Source: Deroplatys truncata (lineage: Eukaryota > Arthropoda > Insecta > Mantodea > Mantidae). Taken from it: a stretch of 64,000 nt of DNA. The stretch lies in NCBI GenBank assembly GCA_030765065.1, contig CM060990.1, forward strand, positions 671,428,118-671,492,117. The letters are read 5' to 3'. The notes under the pieces are model-generated. The model was not told where the DNA came from and did no database searches. It saw nothing but the letters and a program-made list of their open reading frames with translations. The translations under genes and the position numbers were made by a program. The stretch's first letter is position 1. Each line of letters opens with the position of its first letter. This document shows, one piece after another, positions 1 through 10,530 of the stretch.

Positions 1-69
1 TAAACACTTTTCATTAAAATATCTGTATTAATATTGCTAAACCCCAGTTATATAATGAGGCAGCGTCTA

Positions 70-800
70 AATAAGTTTTACTTTCTTTTAAGAGGAGATT
101 TCACCGGAAATACTTCTTTGGAGGCCCCCTGAATTCAAAAAGCATCTTTATATGTATAAAGCTCCGTGCTTGTGTGTTTGTTTCTGTGAATCGCATACCG
201 CTAAAATGAAATATTCGGTAGGTATATACCAAATTCGGTACTTAAGTTTAGTATTCTCTAAAGATGCGACACACATTTTTTTTGAAAAAAATTCTCCCAC
301 CCAAACTACCCTTTAAAGGTAAAAATGCTCGATATATTTTTTTTATTTTCTTAGATATAACTAACGATTTTGATATAATTTTATATAGCTGGTAAACGAT
401 AAAAGAGATAGGCAAAAAGCTTACTGCACATAAATTGTAGAATCTTTTAATACACAGAATTTATTTCAAATAACTTATTCTTGGCAAGTTATTTCCGAGT
501 TATCAGTTATTACTGGTTTGAAGTTTTCAATAGTTTGTCTTCTGTTAATGTACTGCCACTATTCAGCTGTTTCTCTCCATGTTAGGGAAAGACAATGAAA
601 TTTTAAGGCAGTATATAAGATAACGTATTTACGTATTTGACTATTAATTCGGTTTCGTCTACCCCTCCCCCTTCTCTCCACAAAGAAAAATAAGCGTTCG
701 TAAGAATATTTTGTAGACACTATATAAAAATAAACGATAGTGGGTAGAGAAATTCATGTGAATGTAACACACCAGAGTTTTATATTAGCATACAATCCTT
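70..800 (+). repeat. Family-A interspersed repeat, copy 1
   Basis: Diverged copy of a roughly 0.75-1 kb repeat seen at least nine times here. Landmarks in order: 'gatttcaccggaaata', 'ggccccctgaat', a TG-rich stretch ending 'tgtttctgtgaat', then AT-rich sequence ending near 'gaatgtaacacaccaga'. The same order recurs at 57868-58720 and 62307-63050. I cannot name the family; both termini are uncertain in this copy. Confidence 0.7.
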
Positions 801-1199
801 ACATAACTACGGATGTTGCGCGCGCATCTTCCACTCCCACACAAGCCCTTTGCAACTAAATGAATGCCTATTTAAGTTATGGGTTTTGCTGCGTATATAC
901 CCGGCACATCTTCAAGTTTTCACGCTATATAGAATTTCATAAAAGACTTACAGGGAGAAGTTTCCATCCGTAACCACGTAGATTCCTCTTTGAGGTTTCC
1001 GATATTTTCCTGGGCCAAATACAGGCAAACGCTGAAGGAAACGAATGGTGGAATCACAGGCTGTGTAACAGATATGTCTCGATGCCTGACGATCTGAGAA
1101 ACCTACACATCACTACTTCTAATTCCAACCTATGGATTATTGAAAAGTTTCATTTACGTAGAATATTCATTAACATGGGTGAAGTAGGGGAGGTTACTA
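801..1199. other. No feature seen
   Basis: AT-rich sequence between family A and the mariner element. No ORF with recognisable motifs and no tRNA-like boxes were found. Confidence 0.5.
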
Positions 1200-2009
1200 C
1201 AGGGTGAGCCAAAAAACTACGAACCGGCTGCGCGGTGTTTTTCCTGTCCGCGTCCTCGATGCTCGCTGCCGTCTGTCGCTATCATAGAAACGCGCGGGTG
1301 AAACCATACAACATTTTTAAAACTACTTTTAAAGGCTTTACTTACCAACTTTATGAAAGGAAATGCTGAAACTGGTCACCGTCATTGTCCATACATTTTT
1401 GGCAGCTCTTTAGGAAACTATCCATCACTCGCCGTAGTTCACGTTGAGATATGCTGGCAATTTCCTGGCGGATATTTTGTTTTAATTCTTCCAGGATGTG
1501 TGGGTTTGTCTTGTATACTTTGTTTTAAGTTATCTCAGAGATAGAAATCGCAGGGGGTTAGGTCGGGGGACCGAGGGGGTCACAAAACTGTACTAATAAT
1601 TCTGTCCTCAAATACAGTTTCAATTTTTCTCATCGAAATATTTACCGTATAAGCTGTTGCAGAGTCTTGTTGAAAAAAGGCAAAACCACCCTCCCTGTCT
1701 GTTAATTCTCTAAAAAGGGGGGGGGGGCAAAATTGTATTCACATATGTACGGGCTTTAACTGTTGACTCGAAAAAAATTGGTGAGTGATGGATAGTTTCC
1801 TAAAGGGGTGCCAAAATGTATGGACAACGACAGTGGCCAGTTTCAGAATTTCCTTTCATAAAGTTGGTAAGTAAAGCCTTTAAAAGTAGTTTTAAAAATG
1901 TATGGTTTCATCCGCACCTTTCTATGATAGCGGCAGACGACAACGAGCGCCGAGGACGTGGACAGGAATAACACCGCGCAGGCGGTTCGTAGTTTTTTGG
2001 CTCCCCCTG
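1200..2009 (-). mobile_element. Palindromic Tc1/mariner derivative, copy 1
   Basis: The element begins CAGGGTGAGCC and ends GGCTCCCCCTG, flanked by TA at 1198-1199 and 2010-2011, the target duplication of the IS630/Tc1/mariner superfamily. The two ends are inverted copies of each other for about 230 bp, far longer than an ordinary mariner TIR. The inverted arms include not only the terminal non-coding part but also sequence coding for the transposase C-terminus, so the end of the coding region appears once on each strand. The centre holds a transposase fragment read on the minus strand and a G-run near 1718. The copy at 30243-31039 has the same structure in the opposite orientation, so this is a fixed non-autonomous subfamily and not a one-off rearrangement. 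Confidence 0.85.
1343..1700 (-). pseudogene. Mariner-type transposase C-terminal remnant
   Basis: On the minus strand the motifs FFQQDSATAYT (about 1650-1680), RSPDLTPCDF and a terminal QFQHFLS followed by a stop can be read. The Asp in QQDSATAYT and the Asp in SPDLTPCDF are in the positions expected for catalytic residues of a DDE/D transposase. In-frame stops and frameshifts separate the motifs. The N-terminal helix-turn-helix region is missing, so the product cannot be active. The related element at 34219-35245 retains the N-terminal part, with HTTIHELYSKFQATGSV, which helps define the family. The plus-strand ORF at 1353-1544 lies opposite this remnant and is a shadow. Confidence 0.75.
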
Positions 2010-3814
2010 TATTAGCACTTCTTGAGTCTTCTTCTTTTAGCCATTTGTCACATGTTAAATTCAAACAGAAAGAAGTCTGGAAATATCTGATGTATTAAAG
2101 ACCAACGTGACTATTAAGTAACTTATCTTCCTAAATAAAGTATTGCAGCCATGACTATAAACCCTAAATCCATACGAAATATGTTGGAACTGCATTTCTA
2201 TATACACTGTTGGCAAGTATGTAACTTCTCAAGTGAAGAATAACACAGTAAAGAAAAAAATAAGTATAAAGATAACGTGAAAAAATGAAAAAGTATAACA
2301 TTAATACTGACTTTTCTTCTTTCCACCCATTTACAGTTTCGTTAAATACTTATGCCAAAAAGCATACATCCAGTGTTTTCTATTTAAGTCAAAAAAAAAT
2401 TTTTGCCTCTCGAAACAAATCACTACGTACAAATCTATGCATAAAAAAAGTTACTCAAGCAACGGGGTATGGCCTGTTATTTTTGTTCCAGAAGATAGGG
2501 AATGATGTTTCACATCTAAACTGGAAGCTACTGAGTTGACAATAACCGCGGGAAGATTGTGAAAACGACAGATCGCGGTCTCAAAGACCGCACTACGTAA
2601 CTCCCTATACTTTTAAGGGCATTTGGTGGAGATTTGGGTTAAAAAGTTGATTTTTTGTTTTTTGTTGTAATCTATTATAAATGGTATAAGGAGCATACTT
2701 ATGTTTTTTTTATTTGGACTTTTTTAAAGGGGTTTTACGGTCCAGAGATGTTATGTTATTGGTGTTATATACAAGATGTTATTAGTATGCTCACCATGTT
2801 TTTTGCCATTTTCTCGTAAGTTTTATTTCTTAAACTTCAGGTACTCTTTTCAAAAATTTATTTAACTTAAAACTTTGAAATATTTTTGTGATTGTATAGA
2901 ATGTTTAGCTGCATTTATTAGATTAAAAATTTTGATCCTAAATTACATGGTTTCTACGAAAAAAAATATAAAAAGTTACACCAAAAATATTTTCCTGTGA
3001 CTATTTTTTTAAAATCAAATCCAATGGACATATAGTTAACCGGCTATCTTAAGATACTTATAAAAATCCACAATAAAAGATTTATGGAGTTCTGATCTTT
3101 ATTTTCAGAGAAAAGTGCACCTTTAGATGAAAGTTATTTTTTTTTAGAAATTATTTAAGATATTTAAATATCTTTACAATTAAAATACTTAAGGTTAGAT
3201 AAAACTCTTGATACCAATATACTCATAAAACTTTCTTTAATAAGCAGTAAAAAGTTCATTGTCCTAGATGGTGTAGTTCTAGAGAAAACTAGCTTTCTTT
3301 CAATTGCAAAAAAGCGTAAAAATACCCTGCGATCTCTACCGAGTGTCCTTAAACGCTGGTTCACCAGAAGCCTTCGGGAGCGACGTAGCCAACTGAAGTT
3401 CCGGGCACTGTTCAACAGATACAAATCCAAAACAATAGATATTTGTGATCCAGAGAATGAAGACTGCTGAAACGTATGTTAAGAAGAAATGTGATTTAAG
3501 TAAAGTCACTGTTTTCCTTACGACTGTAGCATATTCACCACGAGCAACGTTTTAACACTATCACTTACAATTGTGGTTGCAGATAACCAGGATCTAATAT
3601 GTAACTCAGAAGACAATTTACAGAAAGCCAGTTAAATAACTTATATAAAAATTTCTCTCTAAATATGTCTACTACTACAAAACTTTTCGCATTTCAGGGT
3701 CCCATACAATTAGAGCAAAAATAATTTTAGAAGGAAAAATAATAGAATACAGGTGAATAATTTTAACTACTTGAGTGCAATATTTCGTATATTTAAAATG
3801 AAGATGTAACAAAT
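2010..3814. other. No identifiable gene
   Basis: AT-rich sequence. ORFs at 2285-2539 and 3164-3430 are short, low in complexity or basic, without motifs I recognise and without convincing splice sites. Treated as non-coding. Confidence 0.5.
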
Positions 3815-3962
3815 AAGATCTGTAAACGTAATTACCTATATATGCGGTACAATAAAACGAAACCTTAAACTTACTAGGAAAATTAAGGTACATTTTTATA
3901 AAGTAATGCTGTGCCCTGTTCTAAGGTTCAGAATGTTGGATACTTAAGAAAAGCCGTTTTGC

Positions 3963-4090
3963 TTTTATGAGCACAGTTCTAATACACCTGTAATAAATTT
4001 TGTACATACATCGCTCTGTGTTATGCAGCAATATTACTGTGGTCGCTGATGACCTTCGTTGTTATAAAGCGACCTTAAATAAACAAATAA
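3963..4090 (+). repeat. 5'-truncated retroelement tail inserted in the reverse transcriptase remnant
   Basis: About 125 bp interrupts the reverse transcriptase reading sequence between GSECWILKK and EMKYLRRV. It ends with a hairpin (GGTCGCT at 4041-4047 pairing with AGCGACC at 4068-4074) followed by ttaaataaacaaataaa. This is the 3' end architecture of a LINE or SINE. The hairpin-plus-ATAAA arrangement closely resembles the SINE-1 tail. Target duplication not clear. Confidence 0.6.
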
Positions 4091-4179
4091 AAAATAGAAT
4101 CCGCAGAAATGAAATACCTAAGGAGGGTCGCAGGCTACAGTTTATTAAAGAGAAGTGAGGAAATCAGAAAGCAACTCAG

Positions 4180-4483
4180 TCGTCCTCCATGGTGTAGTGG
4201 TTACCATGCTAGCCTCTAGTTCCCGAGGTCGCGGGTTCAAATCCGGCGGAGGGCGATGGATTTTTTCGGGTGTAAAACTCCGTGGCATGGCTTGCTTCGG
4301 AAGGGAAGAAAAGCCGGTGGTCCCGTGTCGTAGATTTACGGCACGTAAAAGAACCTCAAGGCTGACAAAGAGGCCTCTGAGCAAAATTACCCCTCTTTCA
4401 CGCCCAATATACGAGAATGGGAAGCTAAGGACCACAGTAGTTAAGGAGCGTCCATAAATAAAACTCAATTTAATTTAATATTT
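4180..4483 (+). repeat. SINE-1, full-length tRNA-derived copy
   Basis: 304-bp element with a tRNA-like head: A box TGGTGTAGTGG (4190-4200) and B box GGTTCAAATCC, the two internal RNA polymerase III promoter elements. The body runs through 'tttttcgggtgtaaaa' and 'gattta cggcacgtaaaa' and ends in a short hairpin and ATAAATAAAA. A 14-bp target duplication with 12 matches, agaaa(gc/cg)aactcag, flanks it at 4166-4179 and 4484-4497. It sits inside the LINE remnant. Sister copies lie at 34035-35305 (split), 37353-37647 and 37714-37994, with a head fragment at 25612-25686. The overlapping ORFs on both strands are chance readings of the SINE. Confidence 0.9.
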
Positions 4484-4710
4484 AGAAACGAACTCAGCAT
4501 TTTTAAGTCAATAGAAAGGATGCACCAATACAGAACCAACTGGAAAGGATACGTGGACAGAATGGAAGATTACGAATCCAAAAATTAGTATTAAACTACG
4601 AAACTCATAGGCAACAGAAACATTCTGTGACCGAGAAAGTCGCAGCAAAAATTCAATTAATGAGACCGGAACGAGCCTTTCGAGGCTTAGTCCCTGAAGA
4701 TGATAGTGAT

Positions 4711-5514
4711 AATTAAAATTTGTTCTCTATGGATGTATCACAACTCCAATAGAAAGCACTTAGGTTTTCTGATGAAACCTGACAGTGCAACAACCGCAAA
4801 TGATACCTCTTTCAGACATTTATTTTTGGAAATTATGCCTGCTTCATACGTTTCTGAACATATTGCGCTTCTCCATATATAAACCTGATAGTATTCTGCA
4901 TTATTGTCCTAACTACCAATACCTCCCATTACTCTTAACCGTATGCTTTGCTCAGGTATATGACAATTTATTACGCTAGTAGGGCTGTTATGAAACTATG
5001 GAGCGCCACTCTCAGAGGTCACGAAATGTTGGAAAGAGGTTTTTTTTGTATACAACTCGGGATAAAACATTAAATAATAAAACATTAAAGATATACAACT
5101 TCTAATAAATAATTTCTAAAATATTTATGAATTTCAAAGATTAAACTAATAGTTATTTGATAAAAAATTTAACATGGATTACCCCAAGGTTCCAAAGCTG
5201 GTTAAAATAAAACATTCAAGTTCACATTTAAATGTTCTGTTTCTTAGTGGAGGAAATTTAAGTATAGTATCGTTTCAGTGCACACTACATTGCATTCATT
5301 TTGATTTATTGGAAACTACTACAAATACTACTTGGTGGTGCATAGTTTAATTATAAATTAAATCACAATTTGCTAGAGATTTATCAGAAAGTTTCCTTTA
5401 TCAAGGTAAACCCGGAAATGCTGAAAGCTATTGATATAAAATATGTGAAGGAAGGTTTAAAACATACAATAATTTTTTATACACATGGATTTCTCCACCC
5501 TCTATCGGAGGGTA
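4711..5514. other. No identifiable gene
   Basis: Only short ORFs without motifs. AT-rich. Confidence 0.5.
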
Positions 5515-5905
5515 TAAAAACTATTCCTACGAAAGTTTATTTTTCCATCCATTTCATTTTAATTGAGATAAACGTTTGCAGAATTAGCTACATTACACAT
5601 CTCGTTATAGATACAAAGATAACAGTTCAAATGTTTAAGAACTGGACGCTATATGCTGGCCTTAAAATTCCATACTGTTTCCATGCAATCGCAAGAAACA
5701 ACTGAATAGTCAAATGAGAATGACAAAAAAATTGCAGAATTCAAACCATTAATAACGGATATCTAGAAAATAGTTGACGATACAAAAAGTAAATTAGAAT
5801 AAATTGTATGTTTTAAACAGGTCTAAATGTTTTGTGCAGTTCGTTTTCTTCTATCGCTTACGTTTACCAGTTATATACAATTATATAAAAGTCCTTCCAA
5901 TAAAT
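5515..5905 (-). repeat. Family-A repeat, partial copy 2
   Basis: Central part of family A in reverse orientation, recognised from 'acgaaagtttatttttcc', 'gctacattacacatctcgtt', 'ctggacgctatatgctggcc' and 'ccatgcaatcgcaagaaa', all found in the same order in 56030-56280 and mirrored in 46380-46540. The 111-aa ORF at 5370-5705 runs through this repeat and has no other support. Confidence 0.7.
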
Positions 5906-7384
5906 AGGACTTTGCAGACTATTCAAGGTATAGTTAATATAACGTTCTAGGTCCTCAAGATCTTTACTTTCAAAGACCTAAATTAATATAAATAGACCTA
6001 ATTTATTTAATGACTAACTTAAGGGCATCTCTTCCTGTATGAGAATTCGTCGAGATTCAGTAGCATAATGCTATAAATCTTCAGATATGAATGAATTGTG
6101 GTTTATTTGTTGGTTAATACGGACGTTAGTCTTTATATTCATTATATTATTCTTTCTAGTAAAAATGTTGCCATTTTCTTTAAAAATCAGTGTTCATCTT
6201 GATTTTATTAACATTAATACTTCAGTTTGGAAAAGATTTATTGTAACTTTCTTAAGTTTTGGATAAAATACTTACATAACCCATATTCTATCATAATCAA
6301 TATAGCAATGTTCAAAAATTATCTTCTTTAAATAACATTTAATGGTCATTTTAGTTCTATAAACGCCTTATCTCTTCGTTTTTATTACTCGCGGCTATCA
6401 TTTACTAAAAGTGTTATAAACATATAGCTCATTTCAAATATTTTTGTTGCAGATTCAGTTAAATATTCTTGTAAATTGTTTAACAAAATTTCAATTTTTT
6501 TTTTCACTTGCACATTTATTAACTGTAACATTATTAAGAGTAATAGCATTCTTTTCAACTATTTAACAAATTACACCAAAGAGATTTCCTCTGTTGACTT
6601 ATAATTTTCAAAACAACATGCTCCGGTGTACATATATTTATTAACAACCTTATTATCATTTGCTTTCTCCAACTCTGCTGATAAATAACTTCACATAATC
6701 CATAATTTTTCCTTCACTAAGAAAATACTATTATTAATAAACTACTCATGCCTAATATCTGAATAACTATAGTTTGAGTAAATACTACTATCAAAATAAA
6801 ATACTACTGACAAAATCTTCCAGTAGGCGTAGAAAGCATATACTGAAATTTATAGGTTAACAATGACTTTTCAAGCATGAAAATTATAACAATGCACACA
6901 TATTGAAATTCATTCTTCAGTTGATTTCAGATTTAAGTAATATGAATTGTCAATGTAAACCAAAGCTACCCAACATAATGATTATATTTATAAATATCTA
7001 CTTAATATATTATAAAACTAAAAATATAACTGTGTATATATGTATACATACTTTATTATGTTGCTAAAAATAGCAGGAAGATGAAAAAGGGAGAGGGTTT
7101 TCACTGCAAAAATATTATAAAATGAAAAAGCGGAGCATTTTGTGCCAATAGCTGTAAAGCTAGGGTTAAACTGTCGACTAGATATTGTCTGATTGAGGAG
7201 CTTAGAACTATTCACTTTTGTGTTTCTTTTAAATGTTAGAAAGTTTGTTCCTTAGTATAGCATATATGTAATTATTGTTACTTTATTGTTATTATTATTA
7301 AAATCTGCTTCCGCGAACTTTACATTGAAGATTGATGTAACGCGTAATGTATCAAAAAAACAAAAGCATATCTTGCTGGCTCAT

Positions 7385-7388
<4 letters not shown>
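5906..7388. other. No identifiable gene
   Basis: Very AT-rich, no ORF with motifs, no transposon ends recognised. Confidence 0.5.

Positions 7389-7434
<46 letters not shown>
7389..7434 (+). repeat. (CT)23 microsatellite
   Basis: Uninterrupted CT dinucleotide run of 46 bp. The ORF at 7286-7492 owes its Ser-Leu run to this repeat and is not a gene. Confidence 0.98.
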
Positions 7435-7435
<1 letters not shown>

Positions 7436-7829
7436 ACACAAAGAAATACCTTCAGTGGGTATTTCGTGTTGATTAAAACATTTCTTGACTGATTTCCCGA
7501 ACAATTTTATCCATGTCTATCTTTTGTTTGTGTCTCGTAAAGGACATAAATTAAAGGTCATCTGTTTGAAACGCACTTGAAATAGCGTTCTTTGCTAAAA
7601 GCCGTGGGGTGTCGAAAAGCGAGATGGGGAAAACCGGAACATACAATGAGTGAAATGAAGGCACAGCTGTCTGGTTACAGGTAAATGTGTATTCATCTCT
7701 TCGATTGAAGGCAAATCTAACATACCCGGTTGCTACATTAATAAACTATTGTTTGTTTGAACGTAACTTGGCATTTCATAATTAAAATCCTTCTTATCTC
7801 ATTTCCTGTCCTTACATTCTACACTGCCG

Positions 7830-9098
7830 TTTGTGAAAATTGCAACACCAAGAAGGAAACGCATGGATTTAATGAATTTAATACCACAGGTTAGGTACAT
7901 GACAAGTAAGAAATGTTAAGCTTTTCAAATCTATACATGACCTTTGAACCCTAATATTTAGTATTTGGTGTGGCCTCCATGCGCTGCAATTAGAGCTGCT
8001 ATACGCCGTGGCATTGAATCAAAAAGGCTCTGAATAAGTTCCTGAGGGATTTCCCTCCATGCAGTTTGTATTCGAGCCCACAAATCCGTGACACTGGTTA
8101 CTGGAGGACCGTGACGCACCAGGTGCCGACCAACCATATCCCAGACATGTTCGATGTGCGAAATGTGGCCTGTGGAGATGCCTGAAGCAGGGGGAGTACC
8201 TCAGGCTCTACAACCACCGTTAGGTACCGGTTGCTGTTCAAAGTGCCCTCAATTCGTAGGAGGCGAGATCGGTTGTTGTAACCAATAGCGCCCCAAACCA
8301 TGACACCTGGTGTTTGTCCGCTGTGCCGCTCAACAATGCAGCCCTCCAGGTTGGACTCACCACGGGACCGCCGGACATGTATGGGGCCATCACTGTAGGA
8401 CACGTTGAAGCGGGACTCGTCCGAAAAGAGTAAATTTTACCACTCAGCACACCAGTGAGGGTGTTCACGTGCCCATTGCTGTTGGAGGAGCTTGTGGTTT
8501 CTGGACAATTGAAGCCAACGTAATGACATGCATGCAACCAGTCCAACCTGCAGCAGAAGGCGACGAACCGTTGATGTAGACAAGTTCATACCTGTTGCAG
8601 CGTCGAGCCCATACTGTGAATAAAGCTATATGGTCCGTTATGGCCATGCGGACGAGATAACGGTCATCCCGTGCTGTGGTCATGTTCCGTGGTCCAGTGC
8701 CCGCTCTTCGCTGCGTACGAACTTCATCTATCCCCTGCTTCCACACACGCATCACTGTCGTAGCAGCATGCCCTGTACGAGACGAAATGTCACGGTATGA
8801 CAAACCCGCTTACCGAAGACCGATCATTCTGCCCCGTTTGAACTCACTCACATGGCGATATGACTCCCTTTGACGTCGACAAGGCATACTGGTACTCACT
8901 TTTTGTTTCTACCTTGTTTGACAGTTCTGCACTGACTACACTGGGCGCAACACTGACCTTGTCGAACCGACACGAGAGGGCTCTGCTCGGTCAAGTGTAC
9001 CCCATCTCTCTGCAAACCTAATCACTTATTGCTTCCACACTTCCACCAAGTTTGGAGTTATTCGGGAAATTCTTTCTTGGTGTTGCAATTTTCACAAA
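7830..9098 (-). mobile_element. Tc1-like DNA transposon, inactivated
   Basis: The terminal inverted repeats begin TTTGTGAAAATTGCAACACC on both strands (left about 7830-7850, right about 9079-9098), with TA at 9099-9100; the left TA has decayed. The TIRs match for about 25 bp before diverging. The element is about 1.27 kb and encodes a Tc1-type transposase on the minus strand. An internal deletion and other lesions make it non-functional. Confidence 0.92.
7958..8887 (-). pseudogene. Tc1-like DDE transposase, deleted in the catalytic core
   Basis: Starts with MPCRRQRESYRHVSEF, followed by an in-frame stop before the helix-turn-helix region (LSYRDISSRTGHAATTVMRV), then RRAGTGPRNMTTARDDRYLV, the first catalytic Asp in LLFSDESRFNVSYSDG (about 8395-8440), RSRGESNLEGCI, VMVWGAIGYNNRSRLLRIEG and LNSNRYL. 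After VLPLLQASPQATF the sequence jumps directly to IEHVWDMVGRHLVRHG, so the stretch holding the second catalytic Asp (QQDNARPH-type motif) and the start of the third motif is deleted. The remnant ends with PRRIAALIA and HTKY plus stop. In the intact family this enzyme cuts and rejoins transposon ends at TA; this copy cannot. About 310 codons remain; I estimate the intact family at about 340. Confidence 0.92.
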
Positions 9099-9100
9099 TA

Positions 9101-10428
9101 ACTGAGTGTGACTGAGTGAATCTATAATTTAACTTATTATTTACACGCTTTCATGTGCCTAAAACCTACAAAGGTTAAAAAATATTTTAAGTAAACAGCG
9201 CGTTCACTTAATAAATGCTACTATTCTATAATACTGACGCACCTTCCTTGACGACAAGCGGTCGCCTTTGGTTTCAAATGTATGACTGCATTCCCTTCAT
9301 GGGCTTTTTTTACTCGAAAAGATTTAGTGAAAAATTCACTATAACTCCACTTGCTAATAAAACATCATTGATATGCGTTTCATTATGTATCTTACGTTCA
9401 TTGCAGTTAGGGTCTTTGTGGTCGAATACAAAGCTATTTTTTATAGCCTCAAAATCGAAAACAACCCTTGAGTTTTCTTGGATGAATTCTTGGGTGAATT
9501 TTATTTCCTTTAGTCTTAAAGAAAATAATTCAGACAAGCCAATTAGAAGACACTCAGGTCATGATGTTTATATAATGGCTTTCAAATGTGCTGGATTATA
9601 ACTGTTCTACGCTTTACGGTTTACATTTAGTAATTTGGGCACTTGAGTCTTTAAATTGAGGGGGTAAGTTCAATTTTATTTTTGACAAGGGTAGAAAGGG
9701 ATAAAAGCTGAAATACTTTTAGACGCCAAAATCTTGCATTCCGTGCAATAAAACAGAATGTCATAAGCAGGAAAAATTTCTTGTTTTAAGTAATCTGAAA
9801 TAAAACACAGTAAGTGTATTTTTAGCAATTCTCTGGACCTTTTAAAAAATATATTTTTTTCAGACAAAACAAACTGTATAAAAATACGAAACTTTTGAAC
9901 TGTATATAGATTGATATTAAAGTGAATTTGCTATGGTGCTCATTGAAATATTCACAGAAACAGCTTCCATGATTTTAAAAATTGATCACAGAGTCGTATC
10001 CATTATTCAGACTGTGTACTGCATAAGCTAGACAAAAGTATTCTTCAGAAGAAAATATTAATAATGGATTTCTTAGTAGCATAATTCAGAATAATTTAAT
10101 GTTGTAATATTTGTCCTCAGTGAAGCGATTTCATATACATGCACGTTCTTAATAACATTTATCTCCACAACATAAGTTTTTTTCATTAATTAATGCAACT
10201 ATTTTAAAATTAATATACTTTTTAAGAAACTATGAATGTTTTTTGGTCGAGTATGCTTCAGCATAAATCCAAGATTTGTAATCAAAACGTAGAAAAAGAA
10301 ATTACTCCAGTTATCCTTGTAGATATTTAGAGCTGTTTTTTCAAAATAAAAGTTTACTTGTTTTGTGCTACACTCCCAGACATGAGCATTTACAATTCCA
10401 AATCTGCTCTTATGAGTTTATGGGAACT
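9101..10428. other. No identifiable gene
   Basis: Contains overlapping ORFs at 9215-9601 (+) and 9310-9537 (-). Neither shows a recognised motif, splice site or repeat relationship. The minus reading has a protein-like composition but I cannot assign it. Confidence 0.4.
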
Positions 10429-10530
10429 TTTGGGATTCTTAGAAGGCTAATAGACCATATTAGTAAAGTAAAACCTGTTCTTTGGGATTCTTAGAAGGCT
10501 AATAGACCATATTAGTAAAGTAAAACCTGT
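10429..10530. repeat. Perfect 52-bp-period tandem duplication
   Basis: Two adjacent copies with an offset of 52 bp, identical over at least 50 bp, both starting tttgggattcttagaagg and ending gtaaaacctgt. The lack of any mismatch means a very recent duplication, or possibly an assembly artefact. Confidence 0.95.

Larger units (their letters stand above)
3815..4710 (+). pseudogene. Non-LTR retrotransposon reverse transcriptase C-terminus, twice interrupted
   Basis: Three blocks of one reading sequence are recognisable. Block 1 (about 3825-3962) gives ICGTIKRNLKLTRKIK, FYKVMLCPVL and GSECWILKK, where the Tyr of the usual YGSECW is lost to a stop and a frameshift is needed. Block 2 (about 4085-4165) gives EMKYLRRVAGYSLLKR and SEEIRKQL. 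Block 3 (about 4498-4710) gives MHQYRTNWKGYVDRMED, KLVLNYE and an acidic end with FRGLVPEDD. This order matches the thumb and C-terminal part of LINE ORF2 proteins that end in an Asp-rich tail. Blocks 1 and 2 are separated by a tail-bearing retroelement fragment, and blocks 2 and 3 by a SINE-1 copy. The polymerase palm is absent. This is a dead 3' fragment; the exact clade (RTE-, Jockey- or CR1-like) is not decided. Confidence 0.8.

Noticed and set aside
4190..4260. Possible tRNA gene
   Set aside because: It is the head of SINE-1, with a body, tail and target duplication.
7286..7492. Ser-Leu-rich small protein
   Set aside because: Translation of a CT microsatellite.
8098..8803. Three separate ORFs of about 100 aa
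   Set aside because: They are fragments, in different frames, of one Tc1 transposase pseudogene.
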